A DNA stretch of 64,000 nucleotides from Bacillus canaveralius (GCF_002860125.1 NZ_PGVA01000024.1:186001-250000), one strand, 5' to 3'; positions 36,097-45,683 are shown, counted from the first letter of the stretch. Notes: a model not told the origin generated them from the letters alone. Program-made: numbers and translations.

Positions 36097-36246
36097 TTAA
36101 TCGTCAATAAGCGATCTTATCGTATCTTTAGTTTCCTTATTTTCAGCTACTGACATTGACTTAGAAGTTCGATCTTTGCCAGTGCCATAATGGTAATCGG
36201 TTAACGTTCCGGTATCTTTTGGCGGGTATTTTTGCTTATCGTCCAT
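36097..36246 (-). CDS. Small hydrophilic hypothetical protein (49 aa)
   Basis: ATG 36246 follows GGAGGAAGAG. The product is MDDKQKYPPKDTGTLTDYHY followed by a Lys/Ser/Glu-rich tail ending RSLIDD. It has no hydrophobic segment. The excellent ribosome binding site and absence of overlap support a real gene. Function is unknown; small soluble proteins of this kind are common among sporulation genes. Confidence 0.55.
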   Translation of the reverse strand: MDDKQKYPPKDTGTLTDYHYGTGKDRTSKSMSVAENKETKDTIRSLIDD

Positions 36247-36485
36247 TCTCTTCCTCCTAACCATTTGAAAATAGTCTTAAAGTTATTATCACTGAAAGGA
36301 GCAGTAATTATTCACATGGTATAACTAGGATCTGTCGGATTGACTAGAACGATAATCAGCATGAAGGCTTTCTTGTTCTGCATAGCATAAGGAAATAGAT
36401 TTTTTGTGCATCAATTATCCATTGTCAAGCATCCTTTGATCGACTGGCTTAGAAATGAGCTGCAAGCTGTCATCCTTTCGGCAGG

Positions 36486-36632
36486 TTATTCTGCATTTTT
36501 AGGTAGTGGTGCCCCTAAACCTTGAGGATTTGACTCATCATCTATTTTTTCTTTTCCTTTGCCCTTTTTTAGTCCTTCGAATTCATTATGCTCAAGTAAG
36601 TTGTCGTCAAAACTGAACTTGTTGTCTTTCAC
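36486..36632 (-). CDS. Small hydrophilic hypothetical protein (48 aa)
   Basis: GTG 36632 lies 8 bp after GGAGGTG; an ATG two codons earlier is too close to that site. The product begins MKDNKFSFDDNLLEHNEFEG, then KKGKGKEKIDDESNP and a Gly/Pro-rich end. No known domain was recognised. It lies 240 bp upstream of the similar small gene at 36097-36246 on the same strand. Confidence 0.55.
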   Translation of the reverse strand: MKDNKFSFDDNLLEHNEFEGLKKGKGKEKIDDESNPQGLGAPLPKNAE

Positions 36633-36817
36633 ACGCATCACCTCCATTTAAATAAGTTGTGTAGAAAAGATGAAAGTATACTTATAAAAACATATGTTTT
36701 ATTTGATTTAACAAGACAGGGGTAGATTTTTTTCCGTATGTAAGAAAAATACAGGCTTAGAAACTCCCCTTTGCAATCCTCTCTCACAGCCTTTTTGTCT
36801 GCCACTAGAAATTGTGG

Positions 36818-36845
36818 TTGACTCTTACAACCTAAGCCTTATGGT
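36818..36845 (+). promoter_or_regulatory. SigA-like promoter of the small gene at 36919
   Basis: TTGACT (36818-36823) and TATGGT (36840-36845) are separated by 16 bp, about 75 bp upstream of the start codon. Confidence 0.4.
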
Positions 36846-36918
36846 AATGCACTTTCTTTAATTTTCCCTTATATTCACAGATATTTTGTCGCAAGTTAAG
36901 GAGTAGGAGGTGATTTAT

Positions 36919-37125
36919 TTGGACGAAAACGAACTTACACAGCTTTTTCCAGAGCCAAATGACCTTAGGGGATATCAAGCACACTGTGCTGAACATTCTC
37001 CTCGTTGGGAAGGTCAATGTAAATCAAACAATTATGACGCGTTCGAGGATGCGAAGGCACACGATGAGGGTGCACATGGTGGAAAAAGGACTGCCACTGT
37101 GTCCCGGAGCAGTTGCACTCCTTAG
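36919..37125 (+). CDS. Small acidic hypothetical protein with cysteines
   Basis: 68 aa from TTG 36919, which has AGGAGG at ideal spacing. The sequence MDENELTQLFPEPNDLRGYQ is followed by CAEHSPRWEGQC and a Gly/Lys/Ser-rich tail with a final Cys. Three cysteines and several histidines could bind metal. No family was recognised. Confidence 0.6.
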   Translation: MDENELTQLFPEPNDLRGYQAHCAEHSPRWEGQCKSNNYDAFEDAKAHDEGAHGGKRTATVSRSSCTP

Positions 37126-37133
37126 TTACAGAT

Positions 37134-37160
37134 AAGAGTAGCCTAAAACGGTTACTCTTT
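37134..37160 (+). terminator. Terminator of the small gene at 36919
   Basis: The stem AAGAGTAGCC / GGTTACTCTT (one G-T pair) has a 6-nt loop and is followed by TTTG, 9 bp after the stop. Confidence 0.7.
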
Positions 37161-37322
37161 TGTGTTATTCGAAATGGTTAACCAGAAGTATCGGCTGACC
37201 TTTAATATGAACTGGCAGGTAGTTTAAAAAGAAAAACTTGTGTATCGCATGAGACCCAAATTTGTGTATGAAGAAAAACGTCTCATACAACCCGGTCCTT
37301 TTTGATTGGATGTTTTATTACA

Positions 37323-38246
37323 TCACAAAGAAACAGTTGGTTCGAGCACAGTCAATGTATTATTTACCGTATCGAGATTAACAGTAGCACCTATTGGAAT
37401 AGCAGCTTTATAAACACCGTGCCCTGTAGCAAGGTTGACCATTAAAGGTTTTCCCAACGGGACTAACCAATCATTAATTAAGTCTTGATACGTTGTCTGA
37501 TAAGATACAAGGCAATCCGTACATTGTCCCATGATAATTCCAAGACAATCCTGGAATTTACCTGACATCGTGAGTTGCGTAAAATACCGAAAAATCGTTG
37601 TAGTAGGTGCATGAATTTCTTCTAAAAAGAGTATTTTTCCTCGTGTATCAATTTCAAATGGAGTACAAAGGGTATTGAGTAACGAAGTCATATTCCCACC
37701 TACTATTGGACCCGTTACATTGCCTGGTACCAAACTCATCAGAGGCATATCCGGTGGATTTTGGATAGTCCTGGGAGAAACCGATGTAGAGGTTGCTTCG
37801 AAGAATTGATTAAAATTATAAGCAGGTGTGTCTGGTTTAAAATCAATAAGCATCAGACTGTGGAAGGTAATTAAATTGCTAAATTGATACAAACTATTTA
37901 GTAAAACTGTTATATCACTATAACCAGATAAGATTTTAGGGTTCTCGCTTATCACTGCAAAATCTAAATAAGGAAGAATGGTCTGAACCCCAGTCCCTCC
38001 TCGTGTTGGTAGTATCATTTTCACTCCCGGATCTCTGAACATATTCATTACATCCTCGGCCCTTTGCGTTGCTGGTGCAGCTACGATGCCCTCATAGGCA
38101 TAAACATGCCTGCCGAAGACTACATTAAAGCCCATATCTCTCAAGGTTTGTACTCTGGCATTAATAATATTAGCATCAAGAGGGCTGCCAGGTGTAACCA
38201 ATCCTATCGTATCTCCTCTTTGCAACAACGGTGGTCGTATCGCCAT
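37323..38246 (-). CDS. S66-family LD-carboxypeptidase (LdcA/MccF-like)
   Basis: 307 aa from the ATG at 38246 (MAIRPPLLQRGDTIGLVTPG), after GGGAGAGG; the longest frame adds 20 residues without a better site. The catalytic triad of S66 peptidases is visible: the Ser nucleophile in LSGYSDITVLL, Glu in LFLEEIHAP and His in ATGHGVYKA. Members cleave L,D bonds of murein tetrapeptides during recycling, or inactivate microcin C. It stands alone, so muropeptide recycling is a guess from the family. Confidence 0.9.
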   Translation of the reverse strand: MAIRPPLLQRGDTIGLVTPGSPLDANIINARVQTLRDMGFNVVFGRHVYAYEGIVAAPATQRAEDVMNMFRDPGVKMILPTRGGTGVQTILPYLDFAVISENPKILSGYSDITVLLNSLYQFSNLITFHSLMLIDFKPDTPAYNFNQFFEATSTSVSPRTIQNPPDMPLMSLVPGNVTGPIVGGNMTSLLNTLCTPFEIDTRGKILFLEEIHAPTTTIFRYFTQLTMSGKFQDCLGIIMGQCTDCLVSYQTTYQDLINDWLVPLGKPLMVNLATGHGVYKAAIPIGATVNLDTVNNTLTVLEPTVSL

Positions 38247-38848
38247 TTTTTCCTCTCCCTGTGTTCTCTTCAATTTTTTTTGGCTCCAGGCCACTCTAAA
38301 TCGCAAGCTTACAAAGTCATAACCAATATTTTCAACTCATGTCAATAATGTTTCTTTTATTTCCAACTCCAGCTACTTTCAGCATTCCGGTATCTTCATT
38401 GACCTTTTCGTGTACCGATTCGATTTTGTGTGATAAACCATATGTAGATATATGTGCCTCTGACGGATCCCAACCCGCGCTCCTTCGTAAGTCATGAACG
38501 CGTTTCCCTATGGATTTTTATATACCTCAGATAACTTGCTTTGCGGTGCTTCTCAAACCTTGGCTAGACCCCGGCGTTCTTTCCATTCGAAACTACAGAG
38601 CATCATTACAAATGTATATGAAAAGACAGTTTATTTTATCAACAAATAATGATATGAGACCTTCTATATATATTTTTCAATTCAATCCATCTCGGTATTG
38701 CTTAGTTGTGCTATCTGTCTGGCACCTCAACGCAAACAACAAAACCTCATCAATTATTGAACTTGTCAGAATAAATGGAATACCCCCTCATATAATGGTA
38801 ATGTTTACAAGCTTTGCAGCTATCTATTATTTTAGGGGAGTGATTTGA
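38247..38848. other. 600-bp intergenic region upstream of formaldehyde dehydrogenase
   Basis: A 112-codon plus-strand frame (38510-38848) lacks a ribosome binding site and family resemblance and is not believed. No terminator or riboswitch was recognised. Confidence 0.5.
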
Positions 38849-40066
38849 ATGGCCGGTAACAAAGCGGTAGTGTATGTTGAACCAGGAAAAGTAGAAGTTC
38901 GCGACATTAGCTATCCAGATCTGGTTCTAAGAGATGGACCCGGGGTGAACCCATTGAATGTCGGAAGAAAATGTAACCATGGTGTGATCCTTAAGGTTGT
39001 TACGACTAACATTTGTGGCAGCGACCAGCATATGGTACGAGGTCGGACGACAGCACCAAGTGGTTTGGTATTGGGTCATGAGATAACAGGCGAGGTTATT
39101 GAAGTAGGAAGTGATGTTGAATTTATCAAGAAGGGGGATTTAGTTTCTGTACCATTTAATATCGCGTGTGGCCGATGCAGGAGCTGTAGGGAACAACATA
39201 CGCATGTTTGTGATAATGTAAATCCCGACCGTCCAGGTTCGGCATACGGATACGTGGATATGGGTGGCTGGGTCGGCGGACAATCGGAGTACGTAATGGT
39301 TCCTTATGCTGATTTCCAGCTGCTGAAATTTCCTGATAAGGATCAAGCAATGGAGAAAATTCTTGATTTAACAATGCTTTCCGACATTTTTCCAACAGGA
39401 TATCACGGTGCTGTCAGTGCCGGAGTAAAGCCAGGCGCGACCGTTTATGTTGCGGGGGCGGGTCCGGTAGGCCTGGCTGCTGCTCATTCAGCACAACTGT
39501 TGGGAGCATCTGCCGTTATTGTTGGTGACTTGAATGGTGAACGTTTGGCACAAGCTCAAAGCTTTGGCTGTGAGACAGTAAACTTACGGGAGTACCCAAA
39601 TCTTGCTGAACAAATTGAGCAAATTTTAGGCGTTCCAGAAGTTGACTGTGCCATAGACTGTGTTGGCTTTGAAGCACATGGCCACGGCATGTCCCATGGA
39701 GAGGCTCCAGCAACTGTTTTGAATTCGATTATGGAAGTTACCAGAGCAGGAGGACGACTGGGTATTCCTGGACTGTACGTGACCGGGGATCCTGGTGCTG
39801 TTGATGATGATGCCAAATTCGGCACTTTAAAAATCCGGCTTGGTTTAGGCTGGGCAAAGGCTCACACCTTTGTGACCGGACAAACGCCAGTCATGAAGTA
39901 CCATCGGGAACTAATGATGGCGATTTTGAGCGGCAGAGCCCAAATTGCCAAAGCTGTAAATGCTACGTTAATTTCTCTTGATGAAGCTCCTAGTGGCTAC
40001 AAAGAGTTCGATAGCGGCGCATCGAAAAAATTTGTCATTGACCCACACGGCCTGGTGAAAAATTAG
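38849..40066 (+). CDS. fdhA: Zinc-dependent formaldehyde dehydrogenase, glutathione-independent
   Basis: 405 aa medium-chain dehydrogenase. The catalytic zinc site is NICGSDQHM and GHEITGEV. The structural zinc site is CGRCRSCREQHTHVC. The Rossmann loop is AGAGPVGLAA. The insertion NPDRPGSAYGYVDMGGWVGGQSEY is characteristic of Pseudomonas putida formaldehyde dehydrogenase, which binds NAD tightly and can act as a dismutase. The ATG follows GGGGAG. It is monocistronic and probably serves formaldehyde detoxification. Confidence 0.93.
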   Translation: MAGNKAVVYVEPGKVEVRDISYPDLVLRDGPGVNPLNVGRKCNHGVILKVVTTNICGSDQHMVRGRTTAPSGLVLGHEITGEVIEVGSDVEFIKKGDLVSVPFNIACGRCRSCREQHTHVCDNVNPDRPGSAYGYVDMGGWVGGQSEYVMVPYADFQLLKFPDKDQAMEKILDLTMLSDIFPTGYHGAVSAGVKPGATVYVAGAGPVGLAAAHSAQLLGASAVIVGDLNGERLAQAQSFGCETVNLREYPNLAEQIEQILGVPEVDCAIDCVGFEAHGHGMSHGEAPATVLNSIMEVTRAGGRLGIPGLYVTGDPGAVDDDAKFGTLKIRLGLGWAKAHTFVTGQTPVMKYHRELMMAILSGRAQIAKAVNATLISLDEAPSGYKEFDSGASKKFVIDPHGLVKN

Positions 40067-40715
40067 TTGTTCGATTGTTGGCGGCCAATTCCAGTCTGCT
40101 GAACCTCATTGTTCTTTACATTGCTTCAATCAAACTCGTACCAATAACATCGTTCTGTTTACTTAGGTTCCATTGGATCCGCGGGAACTGATGGGTAAAT
40201 ATGGATTCATCGAAATCTGAAAAAAACGAAACAACCCTTTATGAAATGCCGTAAAGGGTTGTAGCCGTTATTCAATTCAATCATGGAATGAAAAATTTTT
40301 ATCAACTGCGCACCCCGTTCAACAGAAAGAAGTTAAATTAAACTTGAAAGTAGTTGTTCATAATTCCTTGGGGATTTTTCAAAATTCTTTGGAATAAGGA
40401 CAAATAACACATAGCTGTTATTCTGGGTGGGATTGGACTGCTTTTATTAAAAGTCAAGAAAATCATTTGTAAGTCATATATTCAATATACATATATATAA
40501 TGTCACACATTATATATAATCTTGTGTACATAAAGTCGTCTAAAAATTTTTTCAGGAAATGTTAGGGGATTCCATTCTTATATGATAGTTTACATAAAAA
40601 AATTTAAAAGTAAAAAAACAAAACCACCTCAAAGTCTTGTGGTGTTTTTAAAAAATCAACTTTAATAAAATTTCTAAATTTACTTTGTAAAAGGATTTTA
40701 CACTTTAGTAGTTAT
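40067..40715. other. 650-bp intergenic region, no gene
   Basis: It contains two hairpins: ACAACCCTTTA / TAAAGGGTTGT (40231-40262) and the terminator at 40630-40652. The rest is very AT-rich, with short TATATA runs at 40490-40520, and marks the edge of the accessory patch. Confidence 0.55.
40630..40652 (-). terminator. Terminator of the small membrane protein gene
   Basis: On the minus strand a short hairpin (ACCAC / GTGGT) is followed by TTTGTTTTTTT, about 65 bp past the stop of the gene at 40716. Confidence 0.6.
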
Positions 40716-40979
40716 TTAGAAGAATAATATGTAGCCTACAAGGGCCATTAATAAGAACAAGACGTTTCCTAGATTATTTAATTTCTTAGGTTTTTCTTTA
40801 GAAATTTGGTTACTTAGTAAAATGAATAAACTGGTGCCAACCAAGATAATTAAAGCTTTTAAAAACCATTGCACACTTAAACCATTAGTATGTGTAACAA
40901 TAAAATTAATAAAGATAGCCCATAATAAACCTAAAAATCCAGATAATAGCAGGTAAACAACCTTTTCACTTGTCTTCAT
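40716..40979 (-). CDS. Small membrane protein, possible bacteriocin immunity protein
   Basis: 87 aa with three hydrophobic segments (VVYLLLSGFLGLLWAIFINF, FLKALIILVGTSLFILL, NVLFLLMALVGYILFF). The ATG follows GAAAGGAG. It is divergent from the halocin-C8-like precursor remnant, with about 110 bp between starts. Small multi-pass proteins beside bacteriocin genes are often immunity factors, but that is inferred from position only. Confidence 0.65.
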   Translation of the reverse strand: MKTSEKVVYLLLSGFLGLLWAIFINFIVTHTNGLSVQWFLKALIILVGTSLFILLSNQISKEKPKKLNNLGNVLFLLMALVGYILFF

Positions 40980-41091
40980 AACCTCAACTCCTTTCTATAA
41001 TAGTAAGATAATTCTATATATTTTGTCAATTGGTGTTTACACTAATTTACATACTTGTTATTATATATAAAAAGTTACAAGAGGAGTTAAA

Positions 41092-41842
41092 ATGAAAAAA
41101 TTGTTGTTTAGCTTGATTTCTTTTGTACTGTTGTTCAGTCTTTTGCCCCCTAATGCTATGACTAAAGCCGAAACAAAAATATCTGATCAAGAAAGTTTTT
41201 TGGACGCTATAAAAAAGAGTGATAGTTTCAAAGAATACAAGAAGTACCTTATTGAGAAAGAACCAACTATCTTAAACCCTGTTACTGATGAGAATAATAA
41301 TCATATAGGTTATATAGCCCAGTTCGAGATTGATTTTGAAAAGGATTTCAAAGCAGAAAAAGGATCTATTAACTTTTAACTTTCTATTAACTTACATAAT
41401 TGATTTTTCAGAGGACGAAATGTTAGAGGGTTTGTTAGATTATAGCAATGTAGTTAGTGAAAAGAAGATCTATTTTAATAATTTTGGAACTGGTGAAACA
41501 GTAACATATGATTCTCCGATATACCTGAACTTCAAGAAGTTGTAGTAATGCTCAACAGGAAGCTAATGCTGTAGTTGAAAAAGCTAATATTCAATTGCAG
41601 TCAGGAACAGGAGATGTATCTACACAGGCAGCTGGCGAGGTTTGTTGGTTATGCTCAAATATCAATCAGGCGGCGGTGATTATTCAGGTGCTTGTGCTGC
41701 TTTTGTTGGTGCGGCCTGCCGTTGGGGAGATAAACTTCCTTATGGAAGAGTACTATGTTCAGCTGCTATAGTTATAGGATGTTATGTACCAAAATACACA
41801 ATTTGTGTTGAGGGAAAGTGGATGACATCATGTCCAATGTAA
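41092..41842 (+). pseudogene. Halocin-C8-like bacteriocin precursor, frameshifted
   Basis: Frame one from ATG 41092 (site AAGAGGAG) gives a signal peptide (MKKLLFSLISFVLLFSLLPP) and the leader up to KAEKGSINF. The text continues in a second frame (YIIDFSEDEMLEGLLDYS to YLNFKKL) and then a third (NAQQEANAVVEKANI to CWLC). The Cys-rich core DYSGACAAFVGAACRWGD to TSCPM is in a further frame and ends at 41842. Stitched together, the core has about eight cysteines with the CxxC start and hydrophobic CGAxC-like pattern of halocin C8-type peptides. Three frame breaks argue for decay unless they are read errors. Confidence 0.7.
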
Positions 41843-41887
41843 AGTGCCTCTTATATATTAAAATATAATTAAAATGTAAAACCACAG

Positions 41888-41930
41888 AATACCCCCGACT
41901 TTAGATACAGCCTAAATTGGGGGTATTTTT
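41888..41930 (+). terminator. Terminator of the bacteriocin-like gene
   Basis: The stem AATACCCCC / GGGGGTATT is extended inside by TTTAG / CTAAA and followed by TTTT. Confidence 0.85.
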
Positions 41931-42031
41931 GTAAATTACATACAATTAGTAAATACTATATTTAGGTTTTACCTTGGATAAATGATTGTAGGTTTAATAT
42001 ATAAAGCACACATTAATGAAATGCATTTTTG

Positions 42032-42505
42032 CTACTTAAACTTCTCAAAATAATTCACTATCCATCTTTTTTGATTATCTACAATGAATTTTTCTGCAAG
42101 GATTAGACGTTGAACAAGTTCTTTCTTTGATAATTTCATATACTTATTATGTGTATTATCTATATTTCGATTTGATTTTATTCTTCGAAAATCAAATTCA
42201 TCTGAATTTGTATTCAAGGTTGACTTTTTATTACTGCTATTCTCTTTTTGTTTATAAGTTAGACTATGTTGTTTATAATAATCGTATAGTTGCTCATTTG
42301 TTCTAATTGTATTAGGGTGAATACCTTTCCCTTTAGGATCAATTTTTTTTGAGATTTCGGCTATATTACTATATGTAACAGGCTCACCATTCTGAATTAA
42401 TAAATCAATTGCTTGAATGCCGATCTCTACTGATCGGTTACTACGTTTTCGGTGACTTTCTTTAAGCCACGGTCTATCATTTATCGTATTGAATGTGTGG
42501 CTCAT
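42032..42505 (-). CDS. Tn554 TnpC-like transposition protein
   Basis: About 157 aa from the internal Met (MSHTFNTINDRPWLKESHRK) at 42505; the longer frame overlaps the recombinase end further. Features are a basic N-terminus with a helix-turn-helix-like stretch (PVTYSNIAEISKKIDPKGKG) and a C-terminal coiled coil (SKKELVQRLILAEKFIVDNQ). TnpC of Tn554-type elements lies downstream of TnpB in this way and affects orientation and efficiency of transposition. The partner recombinase is truncated, so this gene is probably stranded. Confidence 0.65.
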   Translation of the reverse strand: MSHTFNTINDRPWLKESHRKRSNRSVEIGIQAIDLLIQNGEPVTYSNIAEISKKIDPKGKGIHPNTIRTNEQLYDYYKQHSLTYKQKENSSNKKSTLNTNSDEFDFRRIKSNRNIDNTHNKYMKLSKKELVQRLILAEKFIVDNQKRWIVNYFEKFK

Positions 42506-43121
42506 ATTTTTGTTCCTCCCTATACTGTTCAATTAGATTTATTTCTTTTAATTCAGTCCGAGCGTGTTTTCTCATGGCTTTTGCCTTTTTAACTTCTAAA
42601 GTTAACCCCATCGAAGTAAATCGTTTTTCCATATCTTTTGATAGCTCAATCACGTCTAATAATTCATGCTTTTTTTCAGGTTGTGGTATTTTTGCTTGGC
42701 AGCCTAAACATTGCATTTTTATAGGACATACATAATCAGTAACACAAGTGCCACCGATTACATTATTGAATACTCCTACTTTTTCTTTGTATTCCTCTAG
42801 CTCTTTTTCAAGTTCTTCAGGATTACGTAAAACGGCTTCATCTAAGTCAACATAATCAGAGATCACATCATGTAAATCACTAACGGACTGAGCTACTTGA
42901 CTCTGAGTGGGCTCTGAGTAATATTCAGTTACCCCTAGATCACGTTGGTGTAGTATTTTAGCAACAATATCAATTGGTATCTTTTGACGTTGAACTGCCT
43001 CAGTAGCAAATGCATGACGTAGAAGGTGTGATATCCGTTGGTTATCTGACTTTTGTTGTAGAAAAACAAATAAGAAAGCAGAAAAACGAAAAATAAAATC
43101 TTCTTTCATTAACGGTTGCAA
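42477..43121 (-). pseudogene. 5'-truncated Tn554-type tyrosine recombinase (TnpB-like)
   Basis: The recognisable part begins at RISHLLRHAFATEAVQRQKI, which carries the HxxR box of tyrosine recombinases, and includes the nucleophile region GVTEYYS. A long C-terminal extension has cysteines (CVTDYVCPIKMQCLGCQ), as in Tn554 TnpB. The first 28 residues of the frame are unrelated, and the whole N-terminal half with the first catalytic Arg is missing. The element cannot move by itself. Confidence 0.8.
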
Positions 43122-43417
43122 GCTTGAAGATTGGAGCTGTCATTAATGGCAGCTTTTCTTATTGGCAATTGAATTTAATTGAGGGTTGGTGTCATTGAAA
43201 TATTATTAGAATCTTCTACGCTTAATAGTCCCGTCCATACTTGTCAAACTTAGTTCGGCATTCCGGGACGGTGGATGGTATGTTCACCTAATTCAGCTTG
43301 AATGGTTCCTGGTAGTCTGTAATAATGATTTTAAATACGATTGTGCGCAAAAAACCCATAATTCTTCAACAACATTTTTCCGTATATATTTTTTTAAAAA
43401 GGATGGGAATGTAGCTT
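43122..43417. other. Intergenic region at the edge of the Tn554 remnant
   Basis: It contains one member of a dispersed non-coding repeat (GAAGATTGGAGCTGTCATTAATGGCAGC type, about 43124-43160) also seen near 55.7 and 56.3 kb. No gene was seen. Confidence 0.45.
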
Positions 43418-44035
43418 ATGCCTAGGGCCAAGATGCCAGCCTACGAACGAATCGCAATCGACATTGCGAACAGGATATACACTGAGAAGTATAAAGAGGG
43501 AGAAAAGATCCATGGGAGGTCGACATTAGCTAGTGAGTATAATGTATCCCCGGAAACGGTCAGAAAAGCGATAAAGATTTTAGAAGATGTGGAAATTGTC
43601 CATTCCACAAAGGGAAGCGGCGTAGTCATCGGAGCCCGGAAGAACGCCTTTAAATACATCAACAGGTTTTCCAATTTGGAAAGCATCAAAGATTTAGAAA
43701 AGCAAATGAAAAAGCTGATTGAAGAGAGAGAAAGGCTGGACGCACAACTATTTCAAACAATCGATAATATAATCGATTATACAGGGAAACTGCGCCATAC
43801 GAATCCGCTTGCTCCAATAGAAGTGGAGATATCAGCACGGTGCAGCCATATCGGCAAAACCGTTTCAGAGGTGAAATTCTGGCAAAATACTGGCGGCACC
43901 ATTATCGGCGTGAAAAGGAATGGCGAACTAATCATTTCACCTGGACCATATGTGAGCATTGAGGCTGGAGATGTCATGTTAGTTATTGGTGATGAAAAGA
44001 CTTACGACCGCGTCATGAATTTTCTGGCGGAGTAA
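43418..44035 (+). CDS. BusR-like regulator: GntR winged helix plus RCK_C domain
   Basis: 205 aa. The GntR helix-turn-helix covers 1-75 (GRSTLASEYNVSPETVRKAIKILED), a coiled coil covers about 88-115 (LEKQMKKLIEERERLDAQLF), and a TrkA-C/RCK_C domain covers 130-205 (EVEISARCSHIGKTVSEVKF to GDVMLVIGDEKTYDRV). Streptococcal and lactococcal BusR has this arrangement. It binds c-di-AMP through RCK_C and represses a glycine betaine transporter. Here the gene converges on an osmolyte ABC operon, which supports the same role. The ATG follows AAGGATGGG with long spacing. Confidence 0.88.
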   Translation: MPRAKMPAYERIAIDIANRIYTEKYKEGEKIHGRSTLASEYNVSPETVRKAIKILEDVEIVHSTKGSGVVIGARKNAFKYINRFSNLESIKDLEKQMKKLIEERERLDAQLFQTIDNIIDYTGKLRHTNPLAPIEVEISARCSHIGKTVSEVKFWQNTGGTIIGVKRNGELIISPGPYVSIEAGDVMLVIGDEKTYDRVMNFLAE

Positions 44036-44085
44036 ACATGAATGGGATATGATGATGCACGTTATTTGACTAGGATTACAAAAAA

Positions 44086-44109
44086 ACAAGGCGGACAGAT
44101 CCGCCTTGT
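44086..44109 (-). terminator. Terminator of the second osmolyte ABC operon
   Basis: The 10-bp perfect stem ACAAGGCGGA / TCCGCCTTGT has a 4-nt loop and is followed by TTTTTTTG on the minus strand. It overlaps the last base of the permease-binding protein gene. Confidence 0.92.
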
Positions 44110-45683
44110 CAGTCTACCAATCCTTCCTCTTTAAGAAACTCTTCTGCAACCTTCTCTGGAGATTGCTTCAGACTATCCACTTTATAGTTCAGCTCGCGCA
44201 TTTTATCGTCCGTAAGCATACCTGCCAGTATATTGATGGCTTTTTCCAGCTCAGGATATTCTTTTAATGTCTCATCCTTTACCAATGGAACCGCATAGTA
44301 AGGAGGGAAGAAGCTTTGGTCATCTTCCAGCACTTTGAGGTTGAACTCCTTGAGTAATCCGTCCGTTGAAAAAGCATCAATTACGTCACTTTCTCCGCTT
44401 TTCAATGCTGTATACCTCAAGCCGCCATCAACCGCCTTCACATCCCCAAATTGCATATTATACTTTTCGGCAAGTCCGGCTAAACCATCGTCCCTGTTCG
44501 TGAACTCGATAGTCGCGCCAACGGTCAATTCGTTACTTACGGCGGCCAGGTCCGAGAAAGTCTCCAATCCGTATTTGTCTGCAGTATCCTGCCTCACAGC
44601 CAGCGTATATGTGTTATTGAATCCCAGCGGCTTCAATGTCTTAATATTGTACCGGTCGGCAAACTCATTTTCGACAATATCATAGACTTCATCAGGATCG
44701 TTCGAAACCTCTTTCTTTAAAATACTGACAAGCCCGGTACCGGTATATTCCACATACATATCAACATCGCCATTATTAATGGCATTGAAGACGACCTGCG
44801 TCCCGCCAAGGTTCAGTTTTCTTTCTACCTGGAGATCGGTTTTATCCTCGATGACATCCGCTACCATATTCGCTAAAACCATTGACTCACTAAAGTTTTT
44901 CGACCCGACGACAATTTTATCCTCCGCGCTGACCATCGGATAGACATAAGCCATTCCTATGCCTGCTAATATCAGCACAGCAGCAGCTGTCGGAATGAGG
45001 ACCTTCCTGTCATAACGGCGGCCAGTACTCTTTTTGGCCATTGAGGCACTCGTTTTATTCGTATATGAAATCCTTGATTCAAGCTTCCCAACCGTAAAAT
45101 CGATAAGCAGGGCCAGAATACAAGCAGGAATCGCCCCGGCAAGAATCATATGGTTATCGACGGTTGACACACCTGAGAACACAAGATAGCCAAGTCCGCC
45201 AGCTCCTACGAATGCGGCAATCGTCATCAGTCCGACAGCCGTTACCGCAGAAATCCTGATTCCCGCCATGATTACCGGGAACGCCAGCGGAAGCTGGATC
45301 TTCCTCATCGTCTGGCTTCCGGTCAACCCGATTCCTTTTGCTGCCTCCAAAATATCCGCATCAATATTGGTCAAGCCAGTATACGTATTTTTTATAATCG
45401 GAAGCAATGAATAAAGAACAACCATGACGATGGCTGGCGTACTTCCAATCCCGATAAACGGAATCAGGAAACCAAGCAGCGCCAAACTAGGTACCGCCTG
45501 GAGGACATTGGCCGAACCAATAATGGGTTTTGATAAGTGTTTGTTCCTGGAAACCAGGATCCCTAAAGGAACCCCAACGATGACTGCAATAAGGACAGAA
45601 ACGACACTCAGCAATATATGTTGCCCCAGTAAATTAAGAATCTGGTTATAATTAGCCGTTACATAATCGAAAAATGCACTCAT
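44109..45683 (-). CDS. Osmolyte ABC transporter permease fused to substrate-binding protein
   Basis: 524 aa. Residues 1-210 are a permease (EAAKGIGLTGSQTMRKIQLP EAA loop, six hydrophobic segments). After an extra membrane anchor (LIPTAAAVLILAGIGMAYVY) residues 255-524 are an OpuAC/OsmF-type binding domain (KIVVGSKNFSESMVLANMVA, MYVEYTGTGLV, DVIDAFSTDGLL). Such fusions tether the receptor to the channel and are known in choline/betaine systems. It starts at ATG 45683, overlapping the ATPase TAA by one base, after GGAGG. The ATPase gene upstream is frameshifted, so the complex may be inactive. Confidence 0.92.
   Translation of the reverse strand: MSAFFDYVTANYNQILNLLGQHILLSVVSVLIAVIVGVPLGILVSRNKHLSKPIIGSANVLQAVPSLALLGFLIPFIGIGSTPAIVMVVLYSLLPIIKNTYTGLTNIDADILEAAKGIGLTGSQTMRKIQLPLAFPVIMAGIRISAVTAVGLMTIAAFVGAGGLGYLVFSGVSTVDNHMILAGAIPACILALLIDFTVGKLESRISYTNKTSASMAKKSTGRRYDRKVLIPTAAAVLILAGIGMAYVYPMVSAEDKIVVGSKNFSESMVLANMVADVIEDKTDLQVERKLNLGGTQVVFNAINNGDVDMYVEYTGTGLVSILKKEVSNDPDEVYDIVENEFADRYNIKTLKPLGFNNTYTLAVRQDTADKYGLETFSDLAAVSNELTVGATIEFTNRDDGLAGLAEKYNMQFGDVKAVDGGLRYTALKSGESDVIDAFSTDGLLKEFNLKVLEDDQSFFPPYYAVPLVKDETLKEYPELEKAINILAGMLTDDKMRELNYKVDSLKQSPEKVAEEFLKEEGLVD

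Noticed and set aside
38510-38848. 112-codon plus-strand frame directly before the formaldehyde dehydrogenase
   Set aside because: No ribosome binding site, unusual composition and no family resemblance; it probably overlaps the promoter.
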